A stretch of DNA of 64,000 nt from JAJXWB01 sp037044955 (GTDB taxonomy: Bacteria > Pseudomonadota > Alphaproteobacteria > Rhizobiales > Beijerinckiaceae). Numbering within the stretch: the first letter of the stretch is position 1; each line of letters begins with the position of its first letter. The stretch spans positions 111,854 to 175,853 of the forward strand of contig JBAOHX010000003.1 in NCBI GenBank assembly GCA_037044955.1. The letters run 5' to 3'. The notes beneath the pieces are model-generated. The model did no database searches and was not told the DNA's origin. It saw only the letters and a program-made list of their open reading frames with translations. Below, one piece after another: positions 32,274 to 40,854 of this stretch. The position numbers and the translations under genes were made by a program.

Positions 32274-33737
32274 TCAGGCGGCTTCGTCGATCTCGCCGGC
32301 GTCGGCCTCGGCTTCCGTCTTGGCGGCGCGGCGCGGGCCCTTCTGCAACTGCGTCTCGATCAGCTTGAGCGATTCCTGCTCGGTGATCTTCTGCACCACC
32401 GAGAGCTCGCGGCTCATGCGGTCGAGCGCGGCTTCATAGAGCTGACGCTCGGAGTAGGACTGCTCCGGCTGGGCCTCCGAACGATAGAGGTCGCGCACCA
32501 CTTCCGCGATCGCGATCAGATCGCCGGAATTGATCTTGGCCTCGTATTCCTGGGCGCGGCGCGACCACATGGTGCGCTTGATGCGCGCGCGGCCGGTCAG
32601 CGTGTCCAGCGACTTGGTGATGACAGGCGCCTCAGCGAGCTTGCGCATGCCGACGCTGACCACCTTCGGCGTCGGCACCTTCAGGATCATCTTGTCCTTG
32701 ACGAAGCTGATGACGAAGAGCTCGAGCTTGAAGCCGGCGACTTCCTGTTCCTCGATCGCGACGATCTGGCCGACGCCATGCGCCGGATAGACGATGTGCT
32801 CGTTGGTCTTGAAGCCGAGCTTCTGGCCTGCGGGCTTCGCGGGCTTCTGCTCGGGAACTGGAATCTTCGCGGCCGGCTTGATCGGCTTGGCTGCGACGGG
32901 AGAAGTTGTCTTTTTCTGTGTCACCGGGATCTGTTCGCTCGTCTCTCGAGGCTGCATCGCCGGCGCGTGCGACGCCGGTCTCGGATCGGGCGCGGTGCGG
33001 ACGGGCGAAGGCGCGGACGCCGCGGGAGCCGCCGGCGCGACCGTTTCCGGCCGGACCAGTTGAACCTTGGCGCGCGCGCCGGCCTGTTCGACCGGCTTCA
33101 AATGTGTCGCTGTCGCTGTCTTCGTGTTGTCTACCGCCTTTTTGATCTGGGGCTGCTTCGCCTTCTCCTGCGTCGCTTCCTTCACGACCGCCTGAACGCG
33201 GTTCTTTTCCGAAATTGTCTTGGTCGGCGTCTTGGCCGACGACTTGGTCGACGTCTTGGCCGCTGTCTGGGCCGGCGCGGGCTTGGCGGCGCGCACGGCG
33301 GCCGTGTTGCGGGCGGTCTTCGCCACCGCGGCCGTCGCGCGCTTGTCGGAACCCTTCGCCGCGCCGCCGGCCTTGGCCGGGGTACGGGCGGAAGCGGCGG
33401 CCTTGGCCTTGGATTTGGCGGTCGTCTTGCTGGCGGCGGCCTTGGCGGCTGCGGCCTTGGCGGCCTTCACGGCGGCGGCCTTGGCGGCTGCGGCCTTCGC
33501 CTTCTTGGCGGCGGCGATCTTCGCGGCGCCCGCGGTCTTGGCGGCGGCTGTTTTGGCGGCGGCTGTCTTGGCGGTCTTGGCTTTGGCCGAAGTCACGGTC
33601 TTCACCTTGCTCGTCTTGGCCGTGGCGGCGGCTTTCGCCGTCGACGCCTTGGCTGCCGTCCGCCCGGTTTTCGTCGCCTCGGCCTTCTTGGCCGCGACGG
33701 TCTTGGCGGACTTGCTCGATTTCTTCTTGGACGCCAT
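32274..33737 (-). CDS. carD: CarD-family RNA polymerase-binding regulator with a long histone H1-like N-terminal extension
   Basis: The C-terminal 170-190 residues are a standard CarD protein. It has the RNAP-interacting Tudor-like start GFKTNEHIVYPAHGVGQIVA, then MRKLAEAPVITKSLDTLTG and the helical DNA-contact part MWSRRAQEYEAKINSGDLIA. About 300 residues before it are very rich in Lys, Ala, Thr and Ser with repeated AAK/AKT units (for example KTAKTAAAKTAAAKTAGAAK). That tail resembles histone H1 or AlgP-type DNA-binding tails. The first start is MASKKKSSKS at 33737, preceded by GAGGAG. CarD regulates promoter opening, mostly at rRNA and stress genes. Total length, 487, is more than twice the core family length. 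Confidence 0.88.
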   Translation of the reverse strand: MASKKKSSKSAKTVAAKKAEATKTGRTAAKASTAKAAATAKTSKVKTVTSAKAKTAKTAAAKTAAAKTAGAAKIAAAKKAKAAAAKAAAVKAAKAAAAKAAASKTTAKSKAKAAASARTPAKAGGAAKGSDKRATAAVAKTARNTAAVRAAKPAPAQTAAKTSTKSSAKTPTKTISEKNRVQAVVKEATQEKAKQPQIKKAVDNTKTATATHLKPVEQAGARAKVQLVRPETVAPAAPAASAPSPVRTAPDPRPASHAPAMQPRETSEQIPVTQKKTTSPVAAKPIKPAAKIPVPEQKPAKPAGQKLGFKTNEHIVYPAHGVGQIVAIEEQEVAGFKLELFVISFVKDKMILKVPTPKVVSVGMRKLAEAPVITKSLDTLTGRARIKRTMWSRRAQEYEAKINSGDLIAIAEVVRDLYRSEAQPEQSYSERQLYEAALDRMSRELSVVQKITEQESLKLIETQLQKGPRRAAKTEAEADAGEIDEAA

Positions 33738-33966
33738 ACGCAGAGCACTCCTCGCTCGCTCCGGGACGGGGCCCCGGCGCTCGACGACGACCCCAAACGC
33801 GGGCCGTCGGCGCAAGACCCGCCCAAGCGGGCCTGGCGCACAGTCCAAAATTTAGGAAACCGCTTCCATCGGCGCGAAGCTCAAGCTCGCGCTCGCCCAA
33901 AACATTCCGCCGCCGTTGCACGGCGCGGACCATCGCGGGTAATACCTGTCAAACGACTGATAGGCT

Positions 33967-34012
33967 GCGGATTTCTGTGACTGTTAAAAATGTGTATATC
34001 ACAGAAATCCGC
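33967..34012. promoter_or_regulatory. Perfect 14-bp inverted repeat between fdxA and carD
   Basis: GCGGATTTCTGTGA (33967-33980) and TCACAGAAATCCGC (33999-34012) are exact inverted copies around an 18-base AT-rich spacer. They lie in the 369-base gap between fdxA and carD (33738-34106), which has no gene. No T run follows on the minus strand, so it does not look like a normal terminator. TTGACA occurs nearby on the minus strand (33947-33952 in plus coordinates, read as complement), so it could be an operator near the carD promoter. Confidence 0.55.
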
Positions 34013-34106
34013 GAAAATCAAAGGTTCGCGCCCCGCACGGCCTACAGGCCGGCGAAGTGGTTAACTCCGGGTCGAACCAATTGATCGAGAGCGCGACAAT
34101 ACAGGC

Positions 34107-34445
34107 TCAGTCGCCTTCGCCTGGCTTGTCGGAGAAATAGTTCTTGAACTTGTCGGGCTTGCCGTCGAACGCCTTGGCGTCGGCCGGCGGATCGCGCTTG
34201 ACGGTGATGTTGGGCCAGTTCGGCGCGAGATCGGCGTTGAGCTTGAGCCATTGCTCGAGGCCCGGCTCGGTGTCGGGCTTGATCGCCTCGGCCGGGCATT
34301 CCGGCTCGCAGACGCCGCAATCGATGCATTCGTCGGGATGGATGACGAGCATGTTCTCGCCCTCGTAGAAGCAGTCCACGGGGCAAACCTCGACGCAATC
34401 CATATACTTGCACTTGATGCAGTTTTCGGTGACCACATACGTCAT
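34107..34445 (-). CDS. fdxA: 7Fe ferredoxin
   Basis: The 112-residue protein is a [3Fe-4S][4Fe-4S] ferredoxin. Cysteines lie in TENCIKCKYMDCVEVCPVDC and in HPDECIDCGVCEPECPAEAI, the pattern of the seven-iron FdxA family. The remaining 50 residues, WLKLNADLAPNWPNI and so on, match the family's C-terminal extension. It is a small cytoplasmic electron carrier, partner unknown. It stands downstream of the S4-protein gene and upstream of carD; this order is conserved in Hyphomicrobiales. Confidence 0.95.
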   Translation of the reverse strand: MTYVVTENCIKCKYMDCVEVCPVDCFYEGENMLVIHPDECIDCGVCEPECPAEAIKPDTEPGLEQWLKLNADLAPNWPNITVKRDPPADAKAFDGKPDKFKNYFSDKPGEGD

Positions 34446-34537
34446 TGCCGGCTCCCGGCGCGCGACGCCTGCGCGCGCCTCAAAGTTTGCGAACTGCTAT
34501 CCCCTTTGATCGGGCTGCGCAAGAACTGGACGGGTGG

Positions 34538-34828
34538 TCAGGATGACGCATCGCCGGCGGCCACATCCTCGTAGAGGAGCCGCGCCTCCTCGTAGGGTCC
34601 GCGTCGCGCGCCCGGCGCCACGATCCGCAGCAGCCTGACGTCGCGCTGCAGCGCGACGGTGAGCACGTCGCCGGGACGCACGGCCTTGGCGGCCTGCGTG
34701 ACGCGCTGCCCGTTGATTCGGACATGGCCGTCGGCGACGAGTTGCGCGGCGGCGGTGCGCGTTCGCGCCATGCGCGCGAACCACAGCCACTTGTCGAGCC
34801 TCTGGCGCCCGCTCTCCGCTTCGCTCAT
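34538..34828 (-). CDS. S4-domain RNA-binding protein (Hsp15-like)
   Basis: The 96-residue protein starts with RLDKWLWFARMARTRTAAAQ, the S4 RNA-binding fold of the Hsp15/ribosomal S4 type. It continues HVRINGQRVTQAAKAVRPGD. Such proteins bind 23S rRNA on stalled 50S subunits. In relatives the S4 gene often follows a DEAD/DEAH helicase gene and precedes fdxA; here a CelD-type gene lies upstream. The ATG at 34828 gives the family start; the open frame continuing upstream is coincidental. Confidence 0.9.
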   Translation of the reverse strand: MSEAESGRQRLDKWLWFARMARTRTAAAQLVADGHVRINGQRVTQAAKAVRPGDVLTVALQRDVRLLRIVAPGARRGPYEEARLLYEDVAAGDASS

Positions 34829-34887
34829 CGCGCGCAGGTTCGGGCAAAGCGCGCGCGGCGCGCAAGCGCGGCGAATATGGGTATTGG

Positions 34888-36162
34888 TCAGCTCACGCGC
34901 CGGCGCAGCGCCGCGTTGGCGGCGCTCTTCACCGCCGTGCGCACGGCGCGCACGAACCGCTCGCGCCTCACCACGCCGGGAAACGCGCGGCTGCGCGCCG
35001 GGTCGACTCCGATCAGGAGATCGAACATCGCCTGACGGCTCGGCCACAGGCGGTCGATCATCGGGTGATTCGCGATCGCGCAGGAATCGGTGATCTGCAC
35101 GGTCGGGTCGGCGAGCTGGCGCTCGGCGAGCGCGCGGGTGAGCTGCACGCCCGGCGAATAGCGGGCATAGCGCTCGTCGTAGGCGGTCTTCCAGTAATAG
35201 GCGCGGTCGGCGCTGCGCAGCACGATCGCCATGGCGATCGGACGCCCGTCGACGGCGATCCAGTCGATGCGGCATTTGCCGGCGCGCGCGAGCTGCCGCA
35301 ACGCCGCGCGCAGAAAGGCCGCATCGCCGGCGTCCGAGAGGAAGGCGGTGCGCCGCCGGCCTTTCCAGCCCGCCTGCTCGAGCGCCAGGAACCATTCCGA
35401 CGCCACGCGGATGTCGGCGGCCTCGGTCGCCGAGCCGAAGGAAACGTCGCCCGTCTCGGCGAGGCGGCGCGCCAGTCGGTCGACCTCGCGCTCGTGCTTT
35501 CTCGTGCGCGCGCCCTGCCTGCGGTTCTGCGCTTCGCCGCCGTCCGGGCGCAGCGCGGCGCGTTCGCGTTCGTTGACGCCCGTCCAGACGAGGCCCTGCG
35601 ACGCGCAGCGATCCGCGATGAGTTCCGCCGCCGCCCCGCCCCGCGCGAGATCGCGCAGGACGAGCGCGGACTGGCCGAGACGCCGCTCGCGCAACCAGGC
35701 CAGGATCGCATCGACGGAGCGCGTCGCCGCGAGCCGGTCGATCAGGGGCGTGCCGAGCGCGCTGTGCTTGTATTTCCACGTCCGCGCGACGCCGCCGAAG
35801 GCGCCGAACCGGCCCTGCTCGAAGCCCCAGACGCCGATCATGCGGGCGCGCGGCTCGGCGCCCGCGCCTTGCCAGGCCACCGCCACGACCGGGCGCTGGC
35901 TCGCCGGCAGATGCAGCATGGCGGTCAGGGCGAAATCCGGCTCCATGAAGGGGTTGGGCTCGATCGCCCGGCGCGCGAGATCGCGCCATTCCGCCCGATA
36001 GGCGTCGAGTTCGTCGACGGTCAGCGCTTCGACGAGGGTTTCGCCCTCGCCGCTGTGCAGGCGGCTGTCGACGGTCGCGCGCGCGAATCGGCCGCCGACC
36101 ATCCGCCGGACGTCGTCCGGCCAATGCTGCATCGACTTGAGGCGCCAGAAATGCGCGGCCAT
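34888..36162 (-). CDS. CelD/BcsL-type GNAT acetyltransferase
   Basis: This 424-residue protein has the N-terminal part VEALTVDELDAYRAEWRDLARRA and EPNPFMEPDF, then a C-terminal GNAT fold with QAGWKGRRRTAFLSDAGD, the CelD signature, and RPIAMAIVLRSADRAYYWKTA, ending ARYSPGVQLTRAL. CelD-type genes accompany cellulose, exopolysaccharide or glycan modification, but no glycan genes lie here, so the target is unknown. It sits between the S4-protein gene and the CobW GTPase gene on the same strand. Confidence 0.85.
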   Translation of the reverse strand: MAAHFWRLKSMQHWPDDVRRMVGGRFARATVDSRLHSGEGETLVEALTVDELDAYRAEWRDLARRAIEPNPFMEPDFALTAMLHLPASQRPVVAVAWQGAGAEPRARMIGVWGFEQGRFGAFGGVARTWKYKHSALGTPLIDRLAATRSVDAILAWLRERRLGQSALVLRDLARGGAAAELIADRCASQGLVWTGVNERERAALRPDGGEAQNRRQGARTRKHEREVDRLARRLAETGDVSFGSATEAADIRVASEWFLALEQAGWKGRRRTAFLSDAGDAAFLRAALRQLARAGKCRIDWIAVDGRPIAMAIVLRSADRAYYWKTAYDERYARYSPGVQLTRALAERQLADPTVQITDSCAIANHPMIDRLWPSRQAMFDLLIGVDPARSRAFPGVVRRERFVRAVRTAVKSAANAALRRRVS

Positions 36163-36300
36163 CGTTTCCCTCGTCGCGAAGGGCGCATTCAGGGCGCATC
36201 TGTCCCGGATCGGGACGACGGCGCCTGAGGACCCGTCGCTGGGAACGTCGGCTACAAATTACGGGCCATGCCCGCAGTCTCGTAAGAAACAGAGACTTGG

Positions 36301-37446
36301 CTATTGCGCCAGCAGGCCGCCCGGCTTGAGCGCCAGGGGGTTTTCGGTCAGCGCCGCGCGATCCGGCGTATCGGCGCGCGCTTCGCCGATCGCGGCCGAA
36401 AACAGCCGCTCGACGAATTCCTGGTCCAGCCCGTCGACGATCAGCACGATCCGCGTCCGGCGGTCGGCGTCCGGCCAGCCGGCGAGGCGCACGGCGGGAT
36501 GAAAGAGATGCTGCACCCCGTGGATCACGACCGGCCGGTCCGGATCGTCGGCCAGCGCGACAATGCCTTTGACGCGCAACAGCTTGGGGCCGTGCGCGTG
36601 CCGCAGCAGATCGAGGAATATCTCGAAGGCGCGCGGGTCGAGCGGCGCATCGCGCGTCAGGCAGAAGGCGCGGATCGCGGCGTCGTGACGATTGGGGTCG
36701 TGCGCGTGGCCGTGGCCATGATGATGGCCGTGTCCATGCCCGTGGCCGTCGAAGGCTTCCGCGCGCAGCCAGGCCGCGACGTCGGGGATCTTGCGATCGG
36801 CCGAAAACAGCCCCGCGGAAAACAGCGCCGCCGCCGTCGCCTCGCCCTTCGCCGCGTCGAGCCGCGGCGCGCCGGGATTGAGTTCGTCGATCCGCCGCGC
36901 GAGCGCGCCGGCGTTCGCCGCCGCCTCGGGCAGATCGGTCTTGGTGAGGACGATGCGGTCGGCGACCGCGACCTGCCGCAGCGCCTCCTTGTGCCGCGCG
37001 ATGGAGGCCGGGCCGTTGACGGCGTCCACGGTCGTCACGACGCCGTCGAGCTTGTAGCGCAGCGCCAGATAGGGATGGCCCATCAGCGCGTTGAGGATCG
37101 GCGCGGGATCGGCGAGGCCGGTCGTCTCGATCACGATCCGGCGGAACGGCTTGATGCGGCCGTTGTCGAGGCGGCGCAGCAGGTCTTCCAGCGCATGCAC
37201 GAGGTCGCCGCGGATCGTGCAGCACAGGCAGCCGGACGCCATCAGCATCATGTCGCCGTCGATCTTCTCGACGAAGAGATGATCGAGCCCGATCTCGCCG
37301 AACTCGTTGATGAGCACGACCGTGTCGGCCAGCGCGGGATCGGCGAGCAGGCGATTGAGCAGCGTGGTTTTGCCCGACCCCAGGAAGCCCGTCAGGATCG
37401 TGACCGGGACGGGCGGCGGCGGGCGGCGTCCTTGCCCCTGGCTCAT
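36301..37446 (-). CDS. CobW/COG0523 family G3E GTPase (metal chaperone)
   Basis: This 381-residue protein has Walker A GFLGSGKT, NEFGEIGLDH, and the metal-binding CxCC motif in SGCLCCTIRGDL. NKxD is TKTDLP. A His-rich stretch follows (HGHGHGHHHGHGHAH near residue 240), and the C-terminal CobW domain carries LLRVKGIVAL and HGVQHLFHP. Such proteins deliver Zn, Co or Fe to client enzymes; the His run suggests metal storage or sensing. The start overlaps the dacD-like gene's stop by four bases (ATGA), so the two are coupled. The metal is not determined. Confidence 0.9.
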   Translation of the reverse strand: MSQGQGRRPPPPVPVTILTGFLGSGKTTLLNRLLADPALADTVVLINEFGEIGLDHLFVEKIDGDMMLMASGCLCCTIRGDLVHALEDLLRRLDNGRIKPFRRIVIETTGLADPAPILNALMGHPYLALRYKLDGVVTTVDAVNGPASIARHKEALRQVAVADRIVLTKTDLPEAAANAGALARRIDELNPGAPRLDAAKGEATAAALFSAGLFSADRKIPDVAAWLRAEAFDGHGHGHGHHHGHGHAHDPNRHDAAIRAFCLTRDAPLDPRAFEIFLDLLRHAHGPKLLRVKGIVALADDPDRPVVIHGVQHLFHPAVRLAGWPDADRRTRIVLIVDGLDQEFVERLFSAAIGEARADTPDRAALTENPLALKPGGLLAQ

Positions 37447-38912
37447 TCGTCGTCGTCGGCCTTGGCGCGACGCTTGGGCGCCTTCGCCTTGGCGACCTTG
37501 TCCTTCGCCTCGTGCGACTTCGCTTCGTGCGACTTCGCCTCGTGCGACTTGGCCTCGTGCGACTTGGCCATCCGGGTCCTGGCGGCCTTGGCCTTTGCCG
37601 GCTTCTCGTCCTCCTCCGTCGCTTTCGCGACCTTGGCCTTGGCAGGCTTGGCCTTGGCGGCGACCTTCGCTTTCGCCGCGCGCTTGCCGCGCATCGACTG
37701 GGCGTCGGGCGCGGGCTTCACCGGCGAATCAGCCTCTTCCTCGCCGTCGGGCGAATAGGCCTGCTTGACCGGCGTCGCCGTGTCGCCCTCGGCATGGGCG
37801 ATCGGGCCCGTCCAACCCGCGACCGGGCCGACGAACACCGGCACGGGCTCGAAGGCCGGGCGCGGCAGGGTCGCCACCTGGCTCGGCCGCATCGGGCCGC
37901 CGGCGGCCGGCGACCCGCCGGGGGCGGCGCCGTACATCGAATGGCCTTCCGGCCCCTGCGCCGCCTGCATGAAGCTGCGCGGGATCGGGGCGGACATGTC
38001 CTCGACCTGCGCCTCGAATTCCTGCGAGGCCTTGCCGCGATTGCGGCAGGCGAAATTGCGCATGTCGGGCGCCTCGCCGCCGGCGGAGGCGAGCGACGTC
38101 GCCGCGCCCTGTCCGCCGCCCGAGACGAAGCCCTTGTCGAGCATGCTGGCCGCCATCATCGTGCGCGACTTGGCGCTCGGCGCCCCGAGCACGACCGCGA
38201 TCAGCCGCCGGCCGTTCTGCGTCGCGCTCGCCACGAGATTGAACCCCGCCGCGCAGGTGAAACCGGTCTTCATGCCGTCCGCGCCCGGATAGCGCCCGAG
38301 CATGCCGTTGTGCGTCGGCAGGATGCGCTTGCCCAGGCGCAGCGCGCCGATGTCGAACAGGCCCGCCTGATCGGGAAAATAGACGTAGAGCGCGCGGCCG
38401 AGCACGGCCATGTCGCGCGCCGAGGAAACCTGACGGGAATCAGGCAGCCCGTTCGGATTGACGAAATGCGATTCGCGCATCCCGAGCGCGCTCGCCGAAG
38501 CGTTCATCTCGCTGGCGAAGCCCTCGACCGATCCCGAGACGCCTTCGGCGATGGTCACCGCGATGTCGTTGGCCGATTTGACCATCAGCATCTTCAGCGC
38601 ATTGTCGAGCGTGACCAGCGTGCCCGGCCGGAAGCCCATCTTGGACGGCGCCATGCTGGTCGCCCGCGCCGAAACCTTGATCGGCGTGTCCGGCGTGATC
38701 CGGCCTTCGCGCACGGCCTTCAGCGCGACGAAGACCGTCATCAGCTTGGTCAGCGAAGCCGGGTACCAGGGCCGCGTCGCTTCCTGCTGCACCAGCGTCT
38801 CGCCGGAGGCGGCGTCGATGACGATCGTGGGATTGGCGGCGGCGGGGACGACGCCGGCGACCAGCGCGGCAAGCGCGGCGCAAGCAGTCGCGCGGGTGAA
38901 GTTCTGTCGCAA
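37443..38912 (-). CDS. D-alanyl-D-alanine carboxypeptidase with a repetitive Lys-rich tail
   Basis: This serine-type PBP of the DacA/D family has a signal peptide (ACAALAALVAGVVPAAANP) and the three active-site motifs SxxK (PASLTK), SxN (KSANDI) and KTG (DGMKTGFTC). It trims pentapeptide stems of peptidoglycan. After about residue 300 the protein becomes low-complexity. A proline/glycine segment is followed by a Lys/Ala-rich tail with four 5-residue repeats (KSHEA; 37506-37565). That tail may bind the cell wall or envelope polyanions. It has 489 residues, against about 380 usual. It overlaps the GTPase gene downstream and follows the L,D-transpeptidase gene by 43 bases. Confidence 0.9.
   Translation of the reverse strand: MRQNFTRATACAALAALVAGVVPAAANPTIVIDAASGETLVQQEATRPWYPASLTKLMTVFVALKAVREGRITPDTPIKVSARATSMAPSKMGFRPGTLVTLDNALKMLMVKSANDIAVTIAEGVSGSVEGFASEMNASASALGMRESHFVNPNGLPDSRQVSSARDMAVLGRALYVYFPDQAGLFDIGALRLGKRILPTHNGMLGRYPGADGMKTGFTCAAGFNLVASATQNGRRLIAVVLGAPSAKSRTMMAASMLDKGFVSGGGQGAATSLASAGGEAPDMRNFACRNRGKASQEFEAQVEDMSAPIPRSFMQAAQGPEGHSMYGAAPGGSPAAGGPMRPSQVATLPRPAFEPVPVFVGPVAGWTGPIAHAEGDTATPVKQAYSPDGEEEADSPVKPAPDAQSMRGKRAAKAKVAAKAKPAKAKVAKATEEDEKPAKAKAARTRMAKSHEAKSHEAKSHEAKSHEAKDKVAKAKAPKRRAKADDDE
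37506..37565 (-). repeat. Four 15-bp tandem repeats in the carboxypeptidase tail
   Basis: Four near-identical units of CGCCTCGTGCGACTT lie end to end (37506-37565); on the coding strand they encode Lys-Ser-His-Glu-Ala repeats. Units differ by one base each, which fits slippage expansion. Confidence 0.85.
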
Positions 38913-38955
38913 TTTGGCTCCCCGGGGCGAATGCGAAACAAGGCCGCCGGCGTTC

Positions 38956-39868
38956 CTACGCCTCCGCGCCGCGCTTGAAAAGGCGCGCGACGCGAAGGGG
39001 CGAATTCGTCTGGCCGGCCCGACGCATAAAGGTCAGGGATGAGGCGATTTCGTGGCCGGGCGGCGGAGCGCTACCAGGTCCTGTCCATCGGATAGGGGTT
39101 GAGATTCGCGGCGCGGCGGCCGGCGCGCGCGGCGCCTGCGGCTGCGCTATCTGGGGTTGCGCGGCCTGCGCCTGCGGCCCGGGCGGGCTCGAACCCGGCC
39201 CGATGGCGATCTCGTTCGCCGCGCCCGAGCCGAGCACCACGACCTTCGCGCCGATCGCGACGCGGCCGTAAAGGTCCATCGCGTCCTGGTTGATCATGCG
39301 GATGCAGCCGGACGAGGCGTTGGTGCCGATCGTCCACGGCTCCGTCGTGCCGTGGATGCGAAACAGCGTGTCCTTGTTGTTCTGCCAGAGATACATGGCG
39401 CGCGCGCCGAGCGGATTGCGCGGGCCGCCGGGCATGCCGACGCCCGAGCGCAGCTCCTTCATCATCTTCATCAGGTCCGGCTGGCGCTCCAGCATTTCCT
39501 TCGGCGGATACCAGTCCGGCCATTCCTGCTTGCTGTTGATCGTCGCCGTCCCCTTCCAGGCGAAGCCCTGCCGGCCGACGCCGACGCCGTAGCGCATGGC
39601 CGTGCCGTCGCCGTTGACGAAATAGAGGTAGTGCCGGCGCGGGTCGATCACGACCGTGCCCGCGGGCTCGCGCGTGGCGTAGGGCACCTGGGCGCGCAGG
39701 AAGGCGGGATTGATGCGCGACAGGTTGATCGCGGCGATCGGGAACTTGTCGCTGCCGACCGCGCCGTAGAGGCCGCGCGTCTCGCCGGCGACCGGCGCGG
39801 CGAGCGGCGGCCGGGGCGGCTGCGCAGGCGATCAGGCCCGCCAGCAATTCGCGTCGATGGATCTGCAT
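38956..39868 (-). CDS. L,D-transpeptidase (YkuD family), interrupted by an apparent 1-base insertion
   Basis: The protein starts MQIHRRELLAGLIACAA, a Tat-like or Sec signal with RR. It then switches frame near 39801-39812 and continues VPYATREPAGTVVIDPRRHYLYF. The catalytic YkuD motif is HGTTEPWTIGTNASSGCIRMINQD, with the nucleophilic Cys. Removing one G in the GCGGCGG run joins the parts into 303 residues. It cross-links peptidoglycan between diaminopimelate residues or anchors lipoproteins. The proline/alanine-rich tail may span the envelope. It lies 43 bases upstream of the carboxypeptidase gene, so they are probably co-transcribed envelope genes. Confidence 0.88.
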
Positions 39869-40018
39869 GGCGCTCTCGTCGGCTGTATCAGGAGTTACGG
39901 AAATCTAGTGGCCTGCGGCCCCAGTGTTGGCAAGCGCAAGAGCGCGGGTTGACGCTGCGGGAATGCTCGGATCGACTGGGTGATGCAAACACGTCACGCA
40001 TCGAGGACGCCGAACCGC

Positions 40019-40444
40019 ATGAAACCCGCGCCCGAAGGCTTTTCGCCGACCGATCATTCCAGCCCCTACATGGACCTGATCGGAAGGCTCTACGAATCCG
40101 GCGCGGGAAGCGACGACTACCGGCTCGGCATGCGCGTGGAGGAGCATCACACCAATCGCCTCGGGCAATGTCACGGCGCGGTGCTCGCCGCGCTCGCCGA
40201 CGTGCACCTGCTGCGCGTCATCGCGCTGACGCACAAGCCGCGCCTCACGCTGGTCACGGTCCATCTCGGGCTGGATTATCTCAGCCCCGCGCCGCTGGGC
40301 TCCTGGATGGAGGGGCGCGGCCGCATCGACCGCATGGGCCGCTCGCTCTGCCATTCCAGCGGCATGATCTACGCCGACGGCAAGCCCGTGCTGCGCGCCT
40401 CCGGCGTCTTCCAGGTGATTTCCGCGGACCGCCTGAAGAAGTGA
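40019..40444 (+). CDS. PaaI-type hotdog-fold thioesterase
   Basis: This 141-residue protein has the hotdog fold. Conserved parts are YRLGMRVEEHHTNRLGQCHG, with the HGAVLAALADVHLLR helix (catalytic Asp region), LVTVHLGLDYLSPAPLGSW and SLCHSSGMIYADGKPVLRASG. Such enzymes hydrolyse acyl-CoA thioesters. The ATG at 40019 follows a GAGGAC ribosome site; a longer start at 39980 is possible. The gene converges on bolA. The substrate cannot be assigned. Confidence 0.83.
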   Translation: MKPAPEGFSPTDHSSPYMDLIGRLYESGAGSDDYRLGMRVEEHHTNRLGQCHGAVLAALADVHLLRVIALTHKPRLTLVTVHLGLDYLSPAPLGSWMEGRGRIDRMGRSLCHSSGMIYADGKPVLRASGVFQVISADRLKK

Positions 40445-40459
40445 CGGTCCGCGAGCGCG

Positions 40460-40753
40460 CTATTCGCCCGGCGCCCTGGCGTCGATGGCGAGCGCATGCA
40501 CGCCGCCGGCGATTTCAGCGGCCAGAAGCTCGTTGATCGCGCGATGGCGCTGCACCCGGCTCTTGCCGGAGAAGGCCGCCGATACGATCTTGACGGTGAG
40601 ATGCGTTCCGCCCTGGTGGCCGGGGCCGTCCGGATGGACGTAATGGTCGGCATGCTTGTGCGAATCGTCGATCACGTCGAGCGAAACCGGGTCGAGCGCC
40701 GCCGCCAGTTTCGCCCTTATCCGGTCCTTAACCGGGATTGCGCTCTCATTCAC
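40460..40753 (-). CDS. bolA: BolA family protein
   Basis: The 97-residue protein matches BolA: VKDRIRAKLAAALDPVSLDV, DDSHKHADHYVHPDGPGHQG (His-rich loop) and GGTHLTVKIVSAAFSGKSR, then INELLAAEIAGGVHALAI. BolA proteins partner with monothiol glutaredoxins in Fe-S transfer and stress response. I choose the GTG start at 40753 because AAGGAGG lies just upstream; an ATG at 40786 is also in frame. In relatives bolA, a J-domain gene, cobS and cobT are neighbours, as here. It is divergent from the J-domain gene. Confidence 0.93.
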   Translation of the reverse strand: MNESAIPVKDRIRAKLAAALDPVSLDVIDDSHKHADHYVHPDGPGHQGGTHLTVKIVSAAFSGKSRVQRHRAINELLAAEIAGGVHALAIDARAPGE

Positions 40754-40854
40754 GCTTTGGCCTCCTTCTTTGCGTAACGGGCTCATCCGCTGGCGGAATT
40801 TTAGACCTCTACGCGCCTTGCGGCGAGACCCGAACGACCCATAATGAACGATCC

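Noticed and set aside
33215..34084. Plus-strand frames over the carD extension
   Set aside because: They are Ser/Trp/Arg-rich mirror images of the Lys/Ala-rich CarD tail, without independent support.
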